DNA of 64,000 nucleotides from an uncultured Spirochaetia bacterium (GTDB lineage: Bacteria > Spirochaetota > Spirochaetia > SZUA-6 > Bin103): the NCBI GenBank assembly GCA_958296075.1, contig CATQHW010000002.1:868001-932000 (forward strand), in the 5' to 3' direction. The notes beneath the pieces are model-generated. The model was not told the DNA's origin and did no database searches. It saw only the letters and a list, made by a program, of their open reading frames with translations. Of this stretch, positions 7,606 through 16,400 are shown one piece after another (within the stretch, counting starts at the first letter, position 1; each line of letters begins with the position of its first letter). The translations under genes were made by a program, and so were the position numbers.

Positions 7606-8925
7606 ATGGCGGCCACGTTCAGGTCAGGCAGATTCGGGTCAGGCAGATTCAGCCGCGGCGAGCGCAGTTGGGTCCTGTACGACGTGGCCAACTCCGCCTA
7701 TTCGCTGGCGGTCACCACCGCGGTATTCCCGCTGTTCTTCAAGAACGAGATCGCCGCTGACGTTCCCGGCGCCACCTCCACCGCGTGGCTGGCGTTTGCC
7801 AACAGTCTGTTCACGCTGGTGGTCGCCGTGCTCGCGACGGCGCTCGGCCCCGCGGGCGATTACGAGGGCCGCAAGAAACGGTTCTTCGCGTCGTTCTTCG
7901 TCGTCGGGGTGACCGCAACCGGCGCGATCGCCTTCGCCGCCGCGGGACGGCCGCTGGCCGCTCTCGCGCTGTACGTCATCTCCGGAATCGGCTTTGCCGG
8001 CGCCAACGTCTTCTATGACGCGTTCCTGACCGACGTGAGCCCGCCCGAGCGCATGGACCGGGTGTCCGCCGCCGGCTACGCCTGGGGATACGTCGGCGGC
8101 TCCCTGCCGTTCGTCGCGGCGTTGGCGGTGATGGCGGGCCTGCCGCGTCTAGGACTGACGATCGACGGCTCGGGAATGCGCATTGCGTTCCTGATCGCGG
8201 CGGCGTGGTGGCTGCTGTTCACGGTGCCGCTGCTGCGGCACGTGCGCCAAGTCCATTTTCTCCCCGTCACCGGAAGCGGCGTCATGGACACCCTCCGCGA
8301 TGGGATCCGGCGTGTGGTGAACGTGGTGCGAGAGATTCGGCGCTACCGCGCGGTGATGCTGTTCCTGCTCGCGTATTTCTTCTACATCGACGGAGTCGGC
8401 ACCATCATCAAGCTGGCGACCGCATACGGTACCGACATCGGCCTCTCGGCGCAGACGGTGCTGGTGGTGTTGCTGGCAGTCCAGGCCGTGGCGTTTCCGT
8501 GCACGTTGGCGTACGGGAAGCTCGCCATGCGCACCTCGCCGCGCACGATGCTGCTGGCCGGCATCGGCGTCTACATCGTGGTGACGGCGGCGGCATTCGC
8601 GATCCCGCGGCTGCCGGCCGCGGTGCAGGTGCCGGCGTTCTGGGGAATCGCACTGCTGGTGGGCACCTCGCAGGGCGGCATCCAGGCGCTGTCTCGCTCC
8701 TACTACGCGCGGCTGATCCCCGCCGAATCGGCGGCGGAGTTCTTTGGCTTCTACAATATATTCGGCAAGTTCGCGGCGATGCTGGGACCGCTGCTGGTGG
8801 GAGTGTTCGCGCAGCTCACCGGCGACACCAGCGTCGGGGTGCTCAGCCTGGTGGTGCTGTTCGCGATCGGCGGCGTGCTGCTGCTGCGCGTGCCGGCGAC
8901 GCCGGAAGACGCCGCGATCCGTTGA
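7606..8925 (+). CDS. MFS transporter, UMF1/Atg22-like
   Basis: 439 residues, about 12 hydrophobic segments. The start SWVLYDVANSAYSLAVTTAVFP followed by a non-membrane-proximal GDYEGRKKRFF loop is the signature of the UMF1 (Atg22-like) branch of the major facilitator superfamily. The late motif TSQGGIQALSRSYYARLIP with FGFYNIFGKFAAMLGP is also typical. Substrates of this branch in bacteria are unknown; the yeast relative exports amino acids from the vacuole. The ATG at 7606 lies 8 bp after the polX stop and gives the expected short cytoplasmic N-terminus. Codons 5-12 contain a small tandem duplication (SGRFGSGRFS) from a repeated 16-base stretch. Confidence 0.87.
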   Translation: MAATFRSGRFGSGRFSRGERSWVLYDVANSAYSLAVTTAVFPLFFKNEIAADVPGATSTAWLAFANSLFTLVVAVLATALGPAGDYEGRKKRFFASFFVVGVTATGAIAFAAAGRPLAALALYVISGIGFAGANVFYDAFLTDVSPPERMDRVSAAGYAWGYVGGSLPFVAALAVMAGLPRLGLTIDGSGMRIAFLIAAAWWLLFTVPLLRHVRQVHFLPVTGSGVMDTLRDGIRRVVNVVREIRRYRAVMLFLLAYFFYIDGVGTIIKLATAYGTDIGLSAQTVLVVLLAVQAVAFPCTLAYGKLAMRTSPRTMLLAGIGVYIVVTAAAFAIPRLPAAVQVPAFWGIALLVGTSQGGIQALSRSYYARLIPAESAAEFFGFYNIFGKFAAMLGPLLVGVFAQLTGDTSVGVLSLVVLFAIGGVLLLRVPATPEDAAIR

Positions 8926-8930
8926 CGGGA

Positions 8931-9311
8931 TCAGCGGGACCGGGATGAGCCGTCCGGCAGGGCCGGCTTGAAGCGCCAGTCGAACGGGCCGTTCGACTGG
9001 GCGTGGCGCGCGCAGCAGTCGCAGGCCGCGGCCAGAGCGCGCGTGTCGATCCCACGACATCGTTCGGGTGCTTGCGCCAAGTTCGCGAGAGCCTTGCCAA
9101 GGTTCTTGCGGACGCCCGCCATGTTGCCTTGTTCGGCCTTCACCATCGCCGCCGCCACCTGGATGGCCGCCCGCAGGAAGGAGCGCTCGCCTGAGTCCGC
9201 CATGCGGAGCCACGGCGCCTCCCACGCTTCATGGGCGCGCCAGTGCTCGCCCGCCGCGTAGAGATCGCGGCCGTGCCGCCAGTGGTCGTCTTCGGTCTCG
9301 GCCGCGTTCAT
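8931..9311 (-). CDS. DUF309 family protein
   Basis: About 126 residues. The motif [21 protein letters not shown], with later [16 protein letters not shown], is the DUF309 helical core, which carries a conserved HxxxE pair within helix 1 to 2. No biochemical function is established for the family. The C-terminal tail [20 protein letters not shown] is extra. The ATG at 9311 is head to head with the 9345 dehydrogenase gene (33 bp gap), so the two may share a compact divergent promoter. The stop lies 5 bp from the end of the convergent MFS gene. Confidence 0.72.
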   Translation of the reverse strand: MNAAETEDDHWRHGRDLYAAGEHWRAHEAWEAPWLRMADSGERSFLRAAIQVAAAMVKAEQGNMAGVRKNLGKALANLAQAPERCRGIDTRALAAACDCCARHAQSNGPFDWRFKPALPDGSSRSR

Positions 9312-9344
9312 CCGTTCGTACCGACATATGGTACCGTCCGAACG

Positions 9345-10814
9345 ATGACTACCGCACTGAACCATGTCGGCGGCGTATGGCAGCGGTCCGGCGGCGCCGA
9401 CTTCCTGGACGTCCACGACCCGGCTACGGCCGACGCGATTGGCCGCGTCGCGCTGTCGGCCGGTCGCGATCTCGATTCGGCGGTAGAGGCGGCCGCGGCG
9501 GCCTTCCGCGACTGGCGCAACACGCCGGTGGAGGACCGCGTTCAGCCGCTGTTTCGGCTCAAGGCGCTGCTGGACGAGCGCGCCGGCGAGCTGGCGCGCG
9601 TGATTACGGCGGAGAACGGCAAGACCCTGGCCGAGTCGGAGGGCGAACTGAAGCGGGCGATCGAGAACGTGGAGGTTGCCTGCGGCACGCCGGCGCTCAT
9701 GCAGGGCGACTTCCTGGAGGACGTCGCCGCCGGCATCGACGAGTTGATGATCCGGCAGCCGGTCGGCGTCTGCGCGATCGTCTGTCCCTTCAACTTCCCG
9801 GCGATGATCCCGTTCTGGTTCTTTCCGTACGCGCTGGCGTGCGGCAACACCTGCATCGTCAAACCGTCCGAGCGGACGCCGCTGACCATGCGCGCCGTCT
9901 TCGAGCTCCTGGACGAGGCGGGATTCCCGCCCGGCGTGGCCAATCTGGTCAACGGCGACCGCCGCGTGGTCGACGCAATCCTGGAGCACCCCGGCATCGC
10001 CGCGGTCAGCTTCGTCGGCTCGACGCCGGTGGCCCGACACGTCTACGCCGCTGCGTCGGCGGCCGGCAAGCGGGTGCAGGCGCAGGGCGGCGCCAAGAAC
10101 CCGATCGTGGTGCTGCCGGACGCCGACATCGACATGACCGGCGCGATCGCGGCGGACAGCGCCTTCGGCTGCGCCGGGCAACGCTGCCTGGCGGCCTCAC
10201 TTGCCATTGCGGTCGGCGATGCCGCCGGCCCGTTCGTCGAGGCGATGGGGCAGATCGCCGGCTCGCGCGTGGTCGGCAACGGCCTGCACGACGGCGTGGA
10301 AATGGGTCCGGTCATCACGCAGCAGAGCCGGGATCGGATCGAGGGGCTGATCGGCGCGGCGGCCGGCGAAGGGGCGCGAATCGTCGTGGACGGCCGCGGC
10401 CGTACCGTCGACGGCCACCCCGGCGGGGCGTTCGTGGGACCGACGTTGCTGCGAGGCGTGCCGCCGGCGGGCACGATCGCCGCCACCGAGATATTCGGAC
10501 CGGTGCTCGGCGTGATGGAGGTACCCGACGTCGACGCGGCGATCCGCTTGGTGAACAGCGGCCGCTACGGAAACATGGCGTGCCTGTTCACCGGCAGCGG
10601 CGCGGCGGCCCGCCGCTTTCGCCATGAGGCGGACGTCGGCAACGTCGGCATCAATCTCGGCGTGGCGGCGCCCATGGCGTTCTTTCCCTTCTCCGGCTGG
10701 CGCGACAGCTTCTTCGGCACGCTGCACGGCCAGGGAAAGCACGCCATCGAGTTCTTCACGCAGACCAAGGTGGTGGTCGAGCGCTGGCCGGAGGCGTGGT
10801 CGCGGCGGTTCTGA
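9345..10814 (+). CDS. mmsA: CoA-acylating methylmalonate-semialdehyde-type dehydrogenase
   Basis: 489 residues of the aldehyde dehydrogenase superfamily. [20 protein letters not shown] is diagnostic for methylmalonate-semialdehyde dehydrogenase (MmsA/IolA), which turns malonic or methylmalonic semialdehyde plus CoA and NAD into acetyl- or propionyl-CoA and CO2. The nucleophile is C281 in GCAGQRCLA, and the general-base glutamate of hydrolytic ALDHs is replaced (QGGAKNP), as expected for a CoA-acylating enzyme. The usual KNH motif reads KNP here, a small departure that could change specificity. Other ends of valine or inositol catabolism are not in the window. The start at 9345 is an ATG; an upstream extension in the same frame runs into the divergent gene and is rejected. 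Confidence 0.87.
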   Translation: MTTALNHVGGVWQRSGGADFLDVHDPATADAIGRVALSAGRDLDSAVEAAAAAFRDWRNTPVEDRVQPLFRLKALLDERAGELARVITAENGKTLAESEGELKRAIENVEVACGTPALMQGDFLEDVAAGIDELMIRQPVGVCAIVCPFNFPAMIPFWFFPYALACGNTCIVKPSERTPLTMRAVFELLDEAGFPPGVANLVNGDRRVVDAILEHPGIAAVSFVGSTPVARHVYAAASAAGKRVQAQGGAKNPIVVLPDADIDMTGAIAADSAFGCAGQRCLAASLAIAVGDAAGPFVEAMGQIAGSRVVGNGLHDGVEMGPVITQQSRDRIEGLIGAAAGEGARIVVDGRGRTVDGHPGGAFVGPTLLRGVPPAGTIAATEIFGPVLGVMEVPDVDAAIRLVNSGRYGNMACLFTGSGAAARRFRHEADVGNVGINLGVAAPMAFFPFSGWRDSFFGTLHGQGKHAIEFFTQTKVVVERWPEAWSRRF

Positions 10815-12276
10815 CCTGCGTTCCCTGGCGGTCCGGCAAACCGCATCTCGGGAGGCGGCCTGCGTGGCTCACCTCGGCGAATCAAGGGCCGATTTCCATT
10901 TCTCGTACCGGTCCAGGATCGCGTGGCAGACCCCCTCCGCCTGCAATCGATCCGCTTCGGTGACCGCCTCCTCCCGATTGTGGGCCAGTGGCGTCCTCAC
11001 CTTGGCGAGCATCCCGAATCTAATAGCCCAGCCTTGCATATCTCTTCCGAGGAGCGGTTCTGCAAGGGCCCGCCAGTTGACCACCATCAGCTCATATAGC
11101 TGCATCGGATAGGTGTAGGCGAGCAGCGACGCGGGAGCACCGCCGAAAGATTCCGCCTCCCGTTCGCGTTTCTTCTGACATTCCTCGATCATCGACCTGC
11201 GGTTCGGGTGAGCCCTGACCAAGCCGTCCGGCCAATCCGAACCGTAGAGCTGCTCAAGGTGCCGCTCCAAGACTTCTCGCAGCGCCCGCTCCGTGTCTCT
11301 CCACAGCGGCCAGATGTCGATGTCACGGCCCACCAGCCGCAGGTGGTCCTCGAAAGTACGCGAAAAGCAGCGGAGTTCGCCCTGCTCCTCCTCACGCAAA
11401 ACGCCGAGTTCACACAGAGCGGAGACGTCTTCCCTCGTTACGTCCCACTGTGGACCGACGACTACCTGGACCGCTTTGGACAACATCGGCCCGTCTTGCA
11501 GAATGGTCGACACCTGCGGAAGATAATCGCGGACCAGCTCGCCGCCGATATCTCGTATCCACGCGCTGTCGATCCGCTCGCCTTGTGCCACATGTTCCCA
11601 GGCATGGAAGGCGACCCTGTCCAACAGGTAGGGGTTCCCTCCGCAGAGAGCCAACACCTCTTGCCGCTCTGCGGCCTCCAGCGCTACCCCCTCTCGTTCC
11701 AGTGCCGCAAAGAATCTCTCCACCTCGCTATCGAGGAATGGCTTCAGCGACAGCGTCATGAGCACGTTTGCCCAATAATCCGACTCGTGCCCGGCGAGTC
11801 GGGCGACCTCCTGAAGGCGGCGCTTGGCGACGATCACAAGCGCCGCCTTGAACTCCGGACTTGAGCACAACTCCCGCAGCCAATGGAAGCACTGCGGCGT
11901 CTCCCTGAACAGACGGCGGCCGGCATCGAACTCGTCCAGCACACATACCGGGCGCACCTCCGCTTTCCGCAGCGCTTTGAACACCGCGCGTACCGTGTCG
12001 AAGTTGAAGTCGATCACCGGCGGCTGTTCAAGAGCCCAGGTCATTCGCCGGTTGAGCTCGCCGGTACTCAAGCGTTGGCTATCGATACCTTCGGCAAGAT
12101 CTTCGACCAAGCGCCGGAACAACTCGCCGACCGAAGCGAACTCTCCTACGTTTGCCCGGACGACTACCGTACGTAACTCTTTGGAGCGTGAATCCGCACG
12201 ACGAATCGCCTCGGAAACCAGACTGCTCTTGCCTACTCGGGGCAGCCCGATCACGGCGATCGAACCGTAGCCCCTA

Positions 12277-13371
12277 GTGGTCCGTACCATCAAATTATGT
12301 ACTATAATCGAAGACATGGAAGAGCCGATTGTGTTGACCGAGGGCGAGCATCGCGAACTCACCCAGCGGGTCATAAGTCGTACTGGCCGAGCCGAGGATG
12401 CGCGCCGTGCGCGGGTCATTCTCCTGCTCGGTGAAGGGCGCACCTGGGACGAGGTCGGTGATCGCGTCGGCTGCAGCCGCGGCTTCGTCGCACTGTGGGC
12501 TCGACGCTTTCGTGCCGAGCGACTGGCCGGCTTGTACAGCCGGCACTGCGGTCAGAAGCCGTATCGCTGCACGCCGCAGGTGGAGGCGAAGATACTCAAC
12601 GCGACGCGTAAGCGTCCCACCGACGGCAGCACGCACTGGAGCACTCGGCGGTTGGCAGCCAAGCTGGGGGTGTCGCACATGATGGTGGCGCGTGTCTGGC
12701 GCAAGCACGGGCTGGCGCCGCATCGGATGGAGCGCTACATGAGTTCCAACGATCCGGACTTCACCCGGAAGGCTGCCGACATCATCGGGCTGTACCTGAA
12801 CCCGCCTGCGCATGCGGCGGTGTTCTGCGTGGACGAGAAGACGGCGATACAAGCGCTTGATCGCAACGAACCGGTGCTGCCGCTGTCGCCGGGGCGGGCT
12901 GAGCGGCATGGGTTCGAGTACTACCGGCACGGCACGCTGGCGCTGTATGCGGCGTTCGATACGAAGACCGGAGAAGTGCTTGGCAAGACTGCGGAGCGGC
13001 ACACATCGGAGCAGTTTGTATCGTTTCTTGGAGACATCGTGGCGCACCAGCCGGCTGGGCGAGAGATTCACGTGATTGTGGACAACCTGTCGGCGCACAA
13101 GACGAAGCGAGTGGCGGCATTTCTGGACGAACATCCGACGATGAAGCTGCATTTTACGCCGACGTACTCATCGTGGCTGAATCAGGTTGAGTTGTGGTTC
13201 GGGAAGGTATCTCGGGACGTGATAGCCCGAGGGGTGTTCAGTTCGGTGGCTGATCTGAGGCGCAAGCTGATGAGATACATACGCGCATACAATAAGAATC
13301 CTCGAGTGGTGAAGTGGCGCTATGCTGATCCCTCGCGACACCTCGGTGCACGAGTACGTGTTACAGGCCAC
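12277..13371 (+). mobile_element. IS630-family insertion sequence with TA target duplication
   Basis: 1095 bp flanked by TA on both sides (12275-12276 and 13372-13373), the target specificity of IS630/Tc1 elements. The ends are imperfect inverted repeats: the left end reads GTGGTCCGTACCA and the inverse of the right end reads GTGGCCTGTAACA. Together with the flanking C-TA they match at 12 of the first 16 positions. The single gene inside encodes an intact DDE transposase. Excising the element together with one TA restores a continuous frame in the host ATPase gene, so the boundaries are exact and the insertion is recent: neither side has drifted. Confidence 0.92.
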
Positions 13372-13374
13372 TAG
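12316..13374 (+). CDS. IS630-family DDE transposase
   Basis: 352 residues. The N-terminal helix-turn-helix region contains DEVGDRVGCSRGFVALWARR and a second winged part (WSTRRLAAKLGVSHMMVARV). The catalytic acids are the D of VFCVDEKTAIQ, the D of IHVIVDNLSAHKT and the E of YSSWLNQVELWFG, with the normal spacing of the IS630 DDE domain. I chose the ATG at 12316; a GTG at the very edge of the element (12277) is in frame but gives a non-family tail. A TATAAT box lies at 12303-12308, very close to the start. The stop codon TAG is formed by the duplicated target TA plus the next host base, so it is not inside the element itself. Confidence 0.92.
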   Translation: MEEPIVLTEGEHRELTQRVISRTGRAEDARRARVILLLGEGRTWDEVGDRVGCSRGFVALWARRFRAERLAGLYSRHCGQKPYRCTPQVEAKILNATRKRPTDGSTHWSTRRLAAKLGVSHMMVARVWRKHGLAPHRMERYMSSNDPDFTRKAADIIGLYLNPPAHAAVFCVDEKTAIQALDRNEPVLPLSPGRAERHGFEYYRHGTLALYAAFDTKTGEVLGKTAERHTSEQFVSFLGDIVAHQPAGREIHVIVDNLSAHKTKRVAAFLDEHPTMKLHFTPTYSSWLNQVELWFGKVSRDVIARGVFSSVADLRRKLMRYIRAYNKNPRVVKWRYADPSRHLGARVRVTGH

Positions 13375-13485
13375 TGCCGAACACGCGGCCTGCAATGGTG
13401 CGCAATTCGTCTTCTCTCCCGATGAATCGCGTTTCCGTCACGATTCCGCCAAAATCTGCGTACGGATTGGAGCGTTCCATGTCGT

Positions 13486-16400
13486 TCACCGCGACGCCAT
13501 CAACCAGTCTTTGAACAGCGTCACGCGCAGACGATAGGCATCCTCCTTGCGCTCAACGACGTCGCGCGTCTCAAGGTCCTTGAGAAGATGGTCGAGATCG
13601 GCCTCTTCATACCCTCCTATCACGTGACGTGAACACCACATCCCCTTCCCGGAACCGCAGGCGATCGCGGTGCATACGGCGTAGGTGTCTTCAGGGTCGA
13701 TGCCGGAGTCCGCTTTACCGTCGCCGGCAGACAGCAGATTGTCGAACTTGTCCTTCGTCAGTCTGCGTTCCCCTCGCAGCATTGTCTCCTCCACGGCGCG
13801 AACGTCGGCTTCCGTCACGATCACCGAACGCGTCGTGTTCATGTAGTCGACAAGCCGAGCGCAGAACATCATCGTGTAGTACGGACTGCCGGCGGTCAGA
13901 TCGAGAAGCCGCGTCACCGCGCGTCCTGCGAAGCGGTCCTTGCCGATCGGTTTCTCAACCAACGCGGCCGCGGCTGTGTTGTCCAGATACGTCACTCTGA
14001 TGTCTTCGGTGATTCCGAACTCATTGGGGAAAGAGGCTTTGAATGCCGGCATGATGTCCTGTCCGACAAGCACCGACGCGAAATACTTCTTCTCCATGAT
14101 CGCCTTCCACGCCTTCATGAACTGGGGCGGTATACGGTCTCTCCTGATCTCCTTGAAGATGTCCGTGAACTCGTCGATCAGAAAGACGAATTTGAGGTCC
14201 GACGGGTGACGCCTCATGGCCCGCATCAGAGAGGTCATCGCATGGTGGAACCGCAGCGTCGGATGAGATTCCATCTCGTCGATCGCGGGCGGCTTGAAAT
14301 CCGGTACGTCCCGGCCGTCAATTCGAAGGTCCTCCAGCGCGTCGGAGGCGCCTTGGAGAACACGGTGAAGAAAGGCCGTTACCGACAACTCCGATGCGAT
14401 GTCTTGCAGGCTGAAGCGCACGGGAACGACCCGTTCGTTACAAGCGAGGCGCCGCCGGAGGTGTTCGATCAAGGATGACTTGCCGGCTCGCTTCTGGCCG
14501 AACATGACGATCGACTTGCTTACTGATCCGGCGAGAAGTGAGCGCTCAAGCCAATCCAGGTGTTCGTCACGTCCGACAAACATGTCCGCATCGTCGACCG
14601 GGCCACCCTCCGCGAACGGTGCGTACCGATTATCAAGGTCCCGAAAATCCTCGTCCGGGTAGAGCCTCACCGTCCAGTCGTGGTCAGCGGTGCGAACCGT
14701 CTCGCCGAGACTGTTTTCGTACGTGGCCATGGCCTTGATCGGGAAGGCGCGATCCTCCAAGGCGGCGTCGCGTGGATGGACGATCATCTGAGTCACCTCA
14801 GCGCTGCCGCCGCGCAACGTTGAGACAGCTTCCGGTTCCCGATGGTCTGCAACGAAGTACTCGGAGTTCTGTGGATCCAGGTCGATCCGGACCGAACTGG
14901 CGGGGCTGCACCCCGACTGGTTGGAAACTTCGATCTGGATCCTCAATTCGCCGTTCTTTCTTCGCAGGTACTGGTCCACGAGCAGCCGCATGCTCAACCT
15001 CGCACCGGAGGTCTGCGCCATCGCAGCGTATTCCTCCTCGATCAGTAACTTGAGGTGGTTGGCAATCGGCAGGAGACCTTCGTGGGAATACTGGGTTGGG
15101 GCATCGACGACGTCCTTTCGGAAGCTATCTGCCTGATTGACAACCAGCCAGTAGTTGCGCTCCTTCTCTTCGAAGTCGGAAGCGCGGCAGAACGCCAGAG
15201 CCGGCTCCACGATGTCGATGAGAGACGTCAAGCGTCGTCGATCCACCTCCGAGCTCGTGCTATCGGAAAAGCCGACGAGCTGGTCTCGAAGGTCCTCCAT
15301 GTATGCAACCGTAGCTTGGTAGTTCGTCATGGTTCGACACGCGGTAAGGTGCTTTCGATGATTACGCGCGGACTCTCTGCATTGCGACTCCCACCTTTCT
15401 TGAACGTCGTTGACCTCTTGACCAGTGCTGTCCAGCGAACTTTCAAATGCTGTTCGCAAGGACTGACTCGCCTGAACCGCGTCGCCAATAGCGGTCTTGG
15501 CGAAGCTGCTCTGCGATCCCACCGCGAGCAAACCTTCCATCCAGTCCGCTTCAGGCGCCATCATCTTGAGCGTTTTCTGAATAGCTCCTATGTATTTCTG
15601 CCGATTTCTATGTTTGCCGATCGGGATGTTAGCCTGAACGTCGTTCAGCTTCCCGTGTGAGAACGTCGCGAGATATCCGAGCAGACTGCGCCATGCTTCG
15701 TCGAGGTTATCCTTCTCGGAAACCAACCCGAGGGATTCGATGTAGTAGGAACGGACTACATCGGCTGGCTTCTTATCAATCCAGGTTGCCGTAGCCATCG
15801 AAGCGAAATATCTGCGCAGGTAGTCGTATATGATCCGGGTTGACTGTCTACTCGGGTCTCTCTTGAGCAGCGCGGCTGCAGAGAGGTAGTATCCGGCGCG
15901 GTCGCGGGGACGGTTCGTCCCCAACTCCATGGCGAGGTGTACGACGCGTATGACCTCGTTCTCGCCTGCGGTGCCGGCCCGCAGTTTCCTGGGGTCCACT
16001 CCTTCGTACGTGCACTGCTCGATAGCCGCGTGCGCAAGCGAACTGAGCTCCAAGCCTTCTTCATCCAACTCTCCGAGACTGCCGATGATCTCCGCAACCT
16101 CGGCGTGACTTTCGGAGTTGCGAGCGTCCTCCACCCCAGCCTGCAAGCGTGCGGCAGTTCGATCATGCGGGTCGATGTTAAGCAGAGTCTGAAGCGCACG
16201 CTCGGCCTCGTCGTATCGGGCACACCTGAAATGGGAGTACGCCAGCCGTTTCAACAAAGGGACCTTTTTTGTGGATGCCGCCGAGTTCAGGAGCCTGGTG
16301 AGCACCGCGATCGCATCGTCATGGCGATCGGCATGTTGGTAGAGGGTAGCCAGCATGTTGTCGTACACAACGTCGTGCGCGTCTTCCAGCAGGGAAATAG

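Larger units (their letters stand above)
10869..13480 (-). pseudogene. STAND-like AAA ATPase gene split by an IS630 insertion
   Basis: Removing bases 12277-13371 and one TA copy joins 13374-13480 to 10869-12274 as one uninterrupted 505-codon frame. The intact protein began MERSNPYADFGG, then FIGREDELRTIAGRVFG|TRGYGSIAVIGLPRVGKSS. It has Walker A GLPRVGKSS, Walker B RPVCVLDEFD and the STAND-type motif LCGGNPYLLDRVAF. A C-terminal ~150-residue helical part with WRALAEPLLGRDMQGW resembles no domain I can name. Its ATG lies 5 bp after the stop of the 1570-residue ATPase gene, so the two formed an operon. The insertion end supplies a new ATG at 12290, so a 473-residue product lacking the first ~36 residues could still be made. 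Confidence 0.85.

Noticed and set aside
8931..10181. Minus-strand frame of 416 codons covering the dehydrogenase gene
   Set aside because: Only the last ~126 codons (from ATG 9311) have DUF309 motifs; the rest is antisense to a clear MmsA-type gene.
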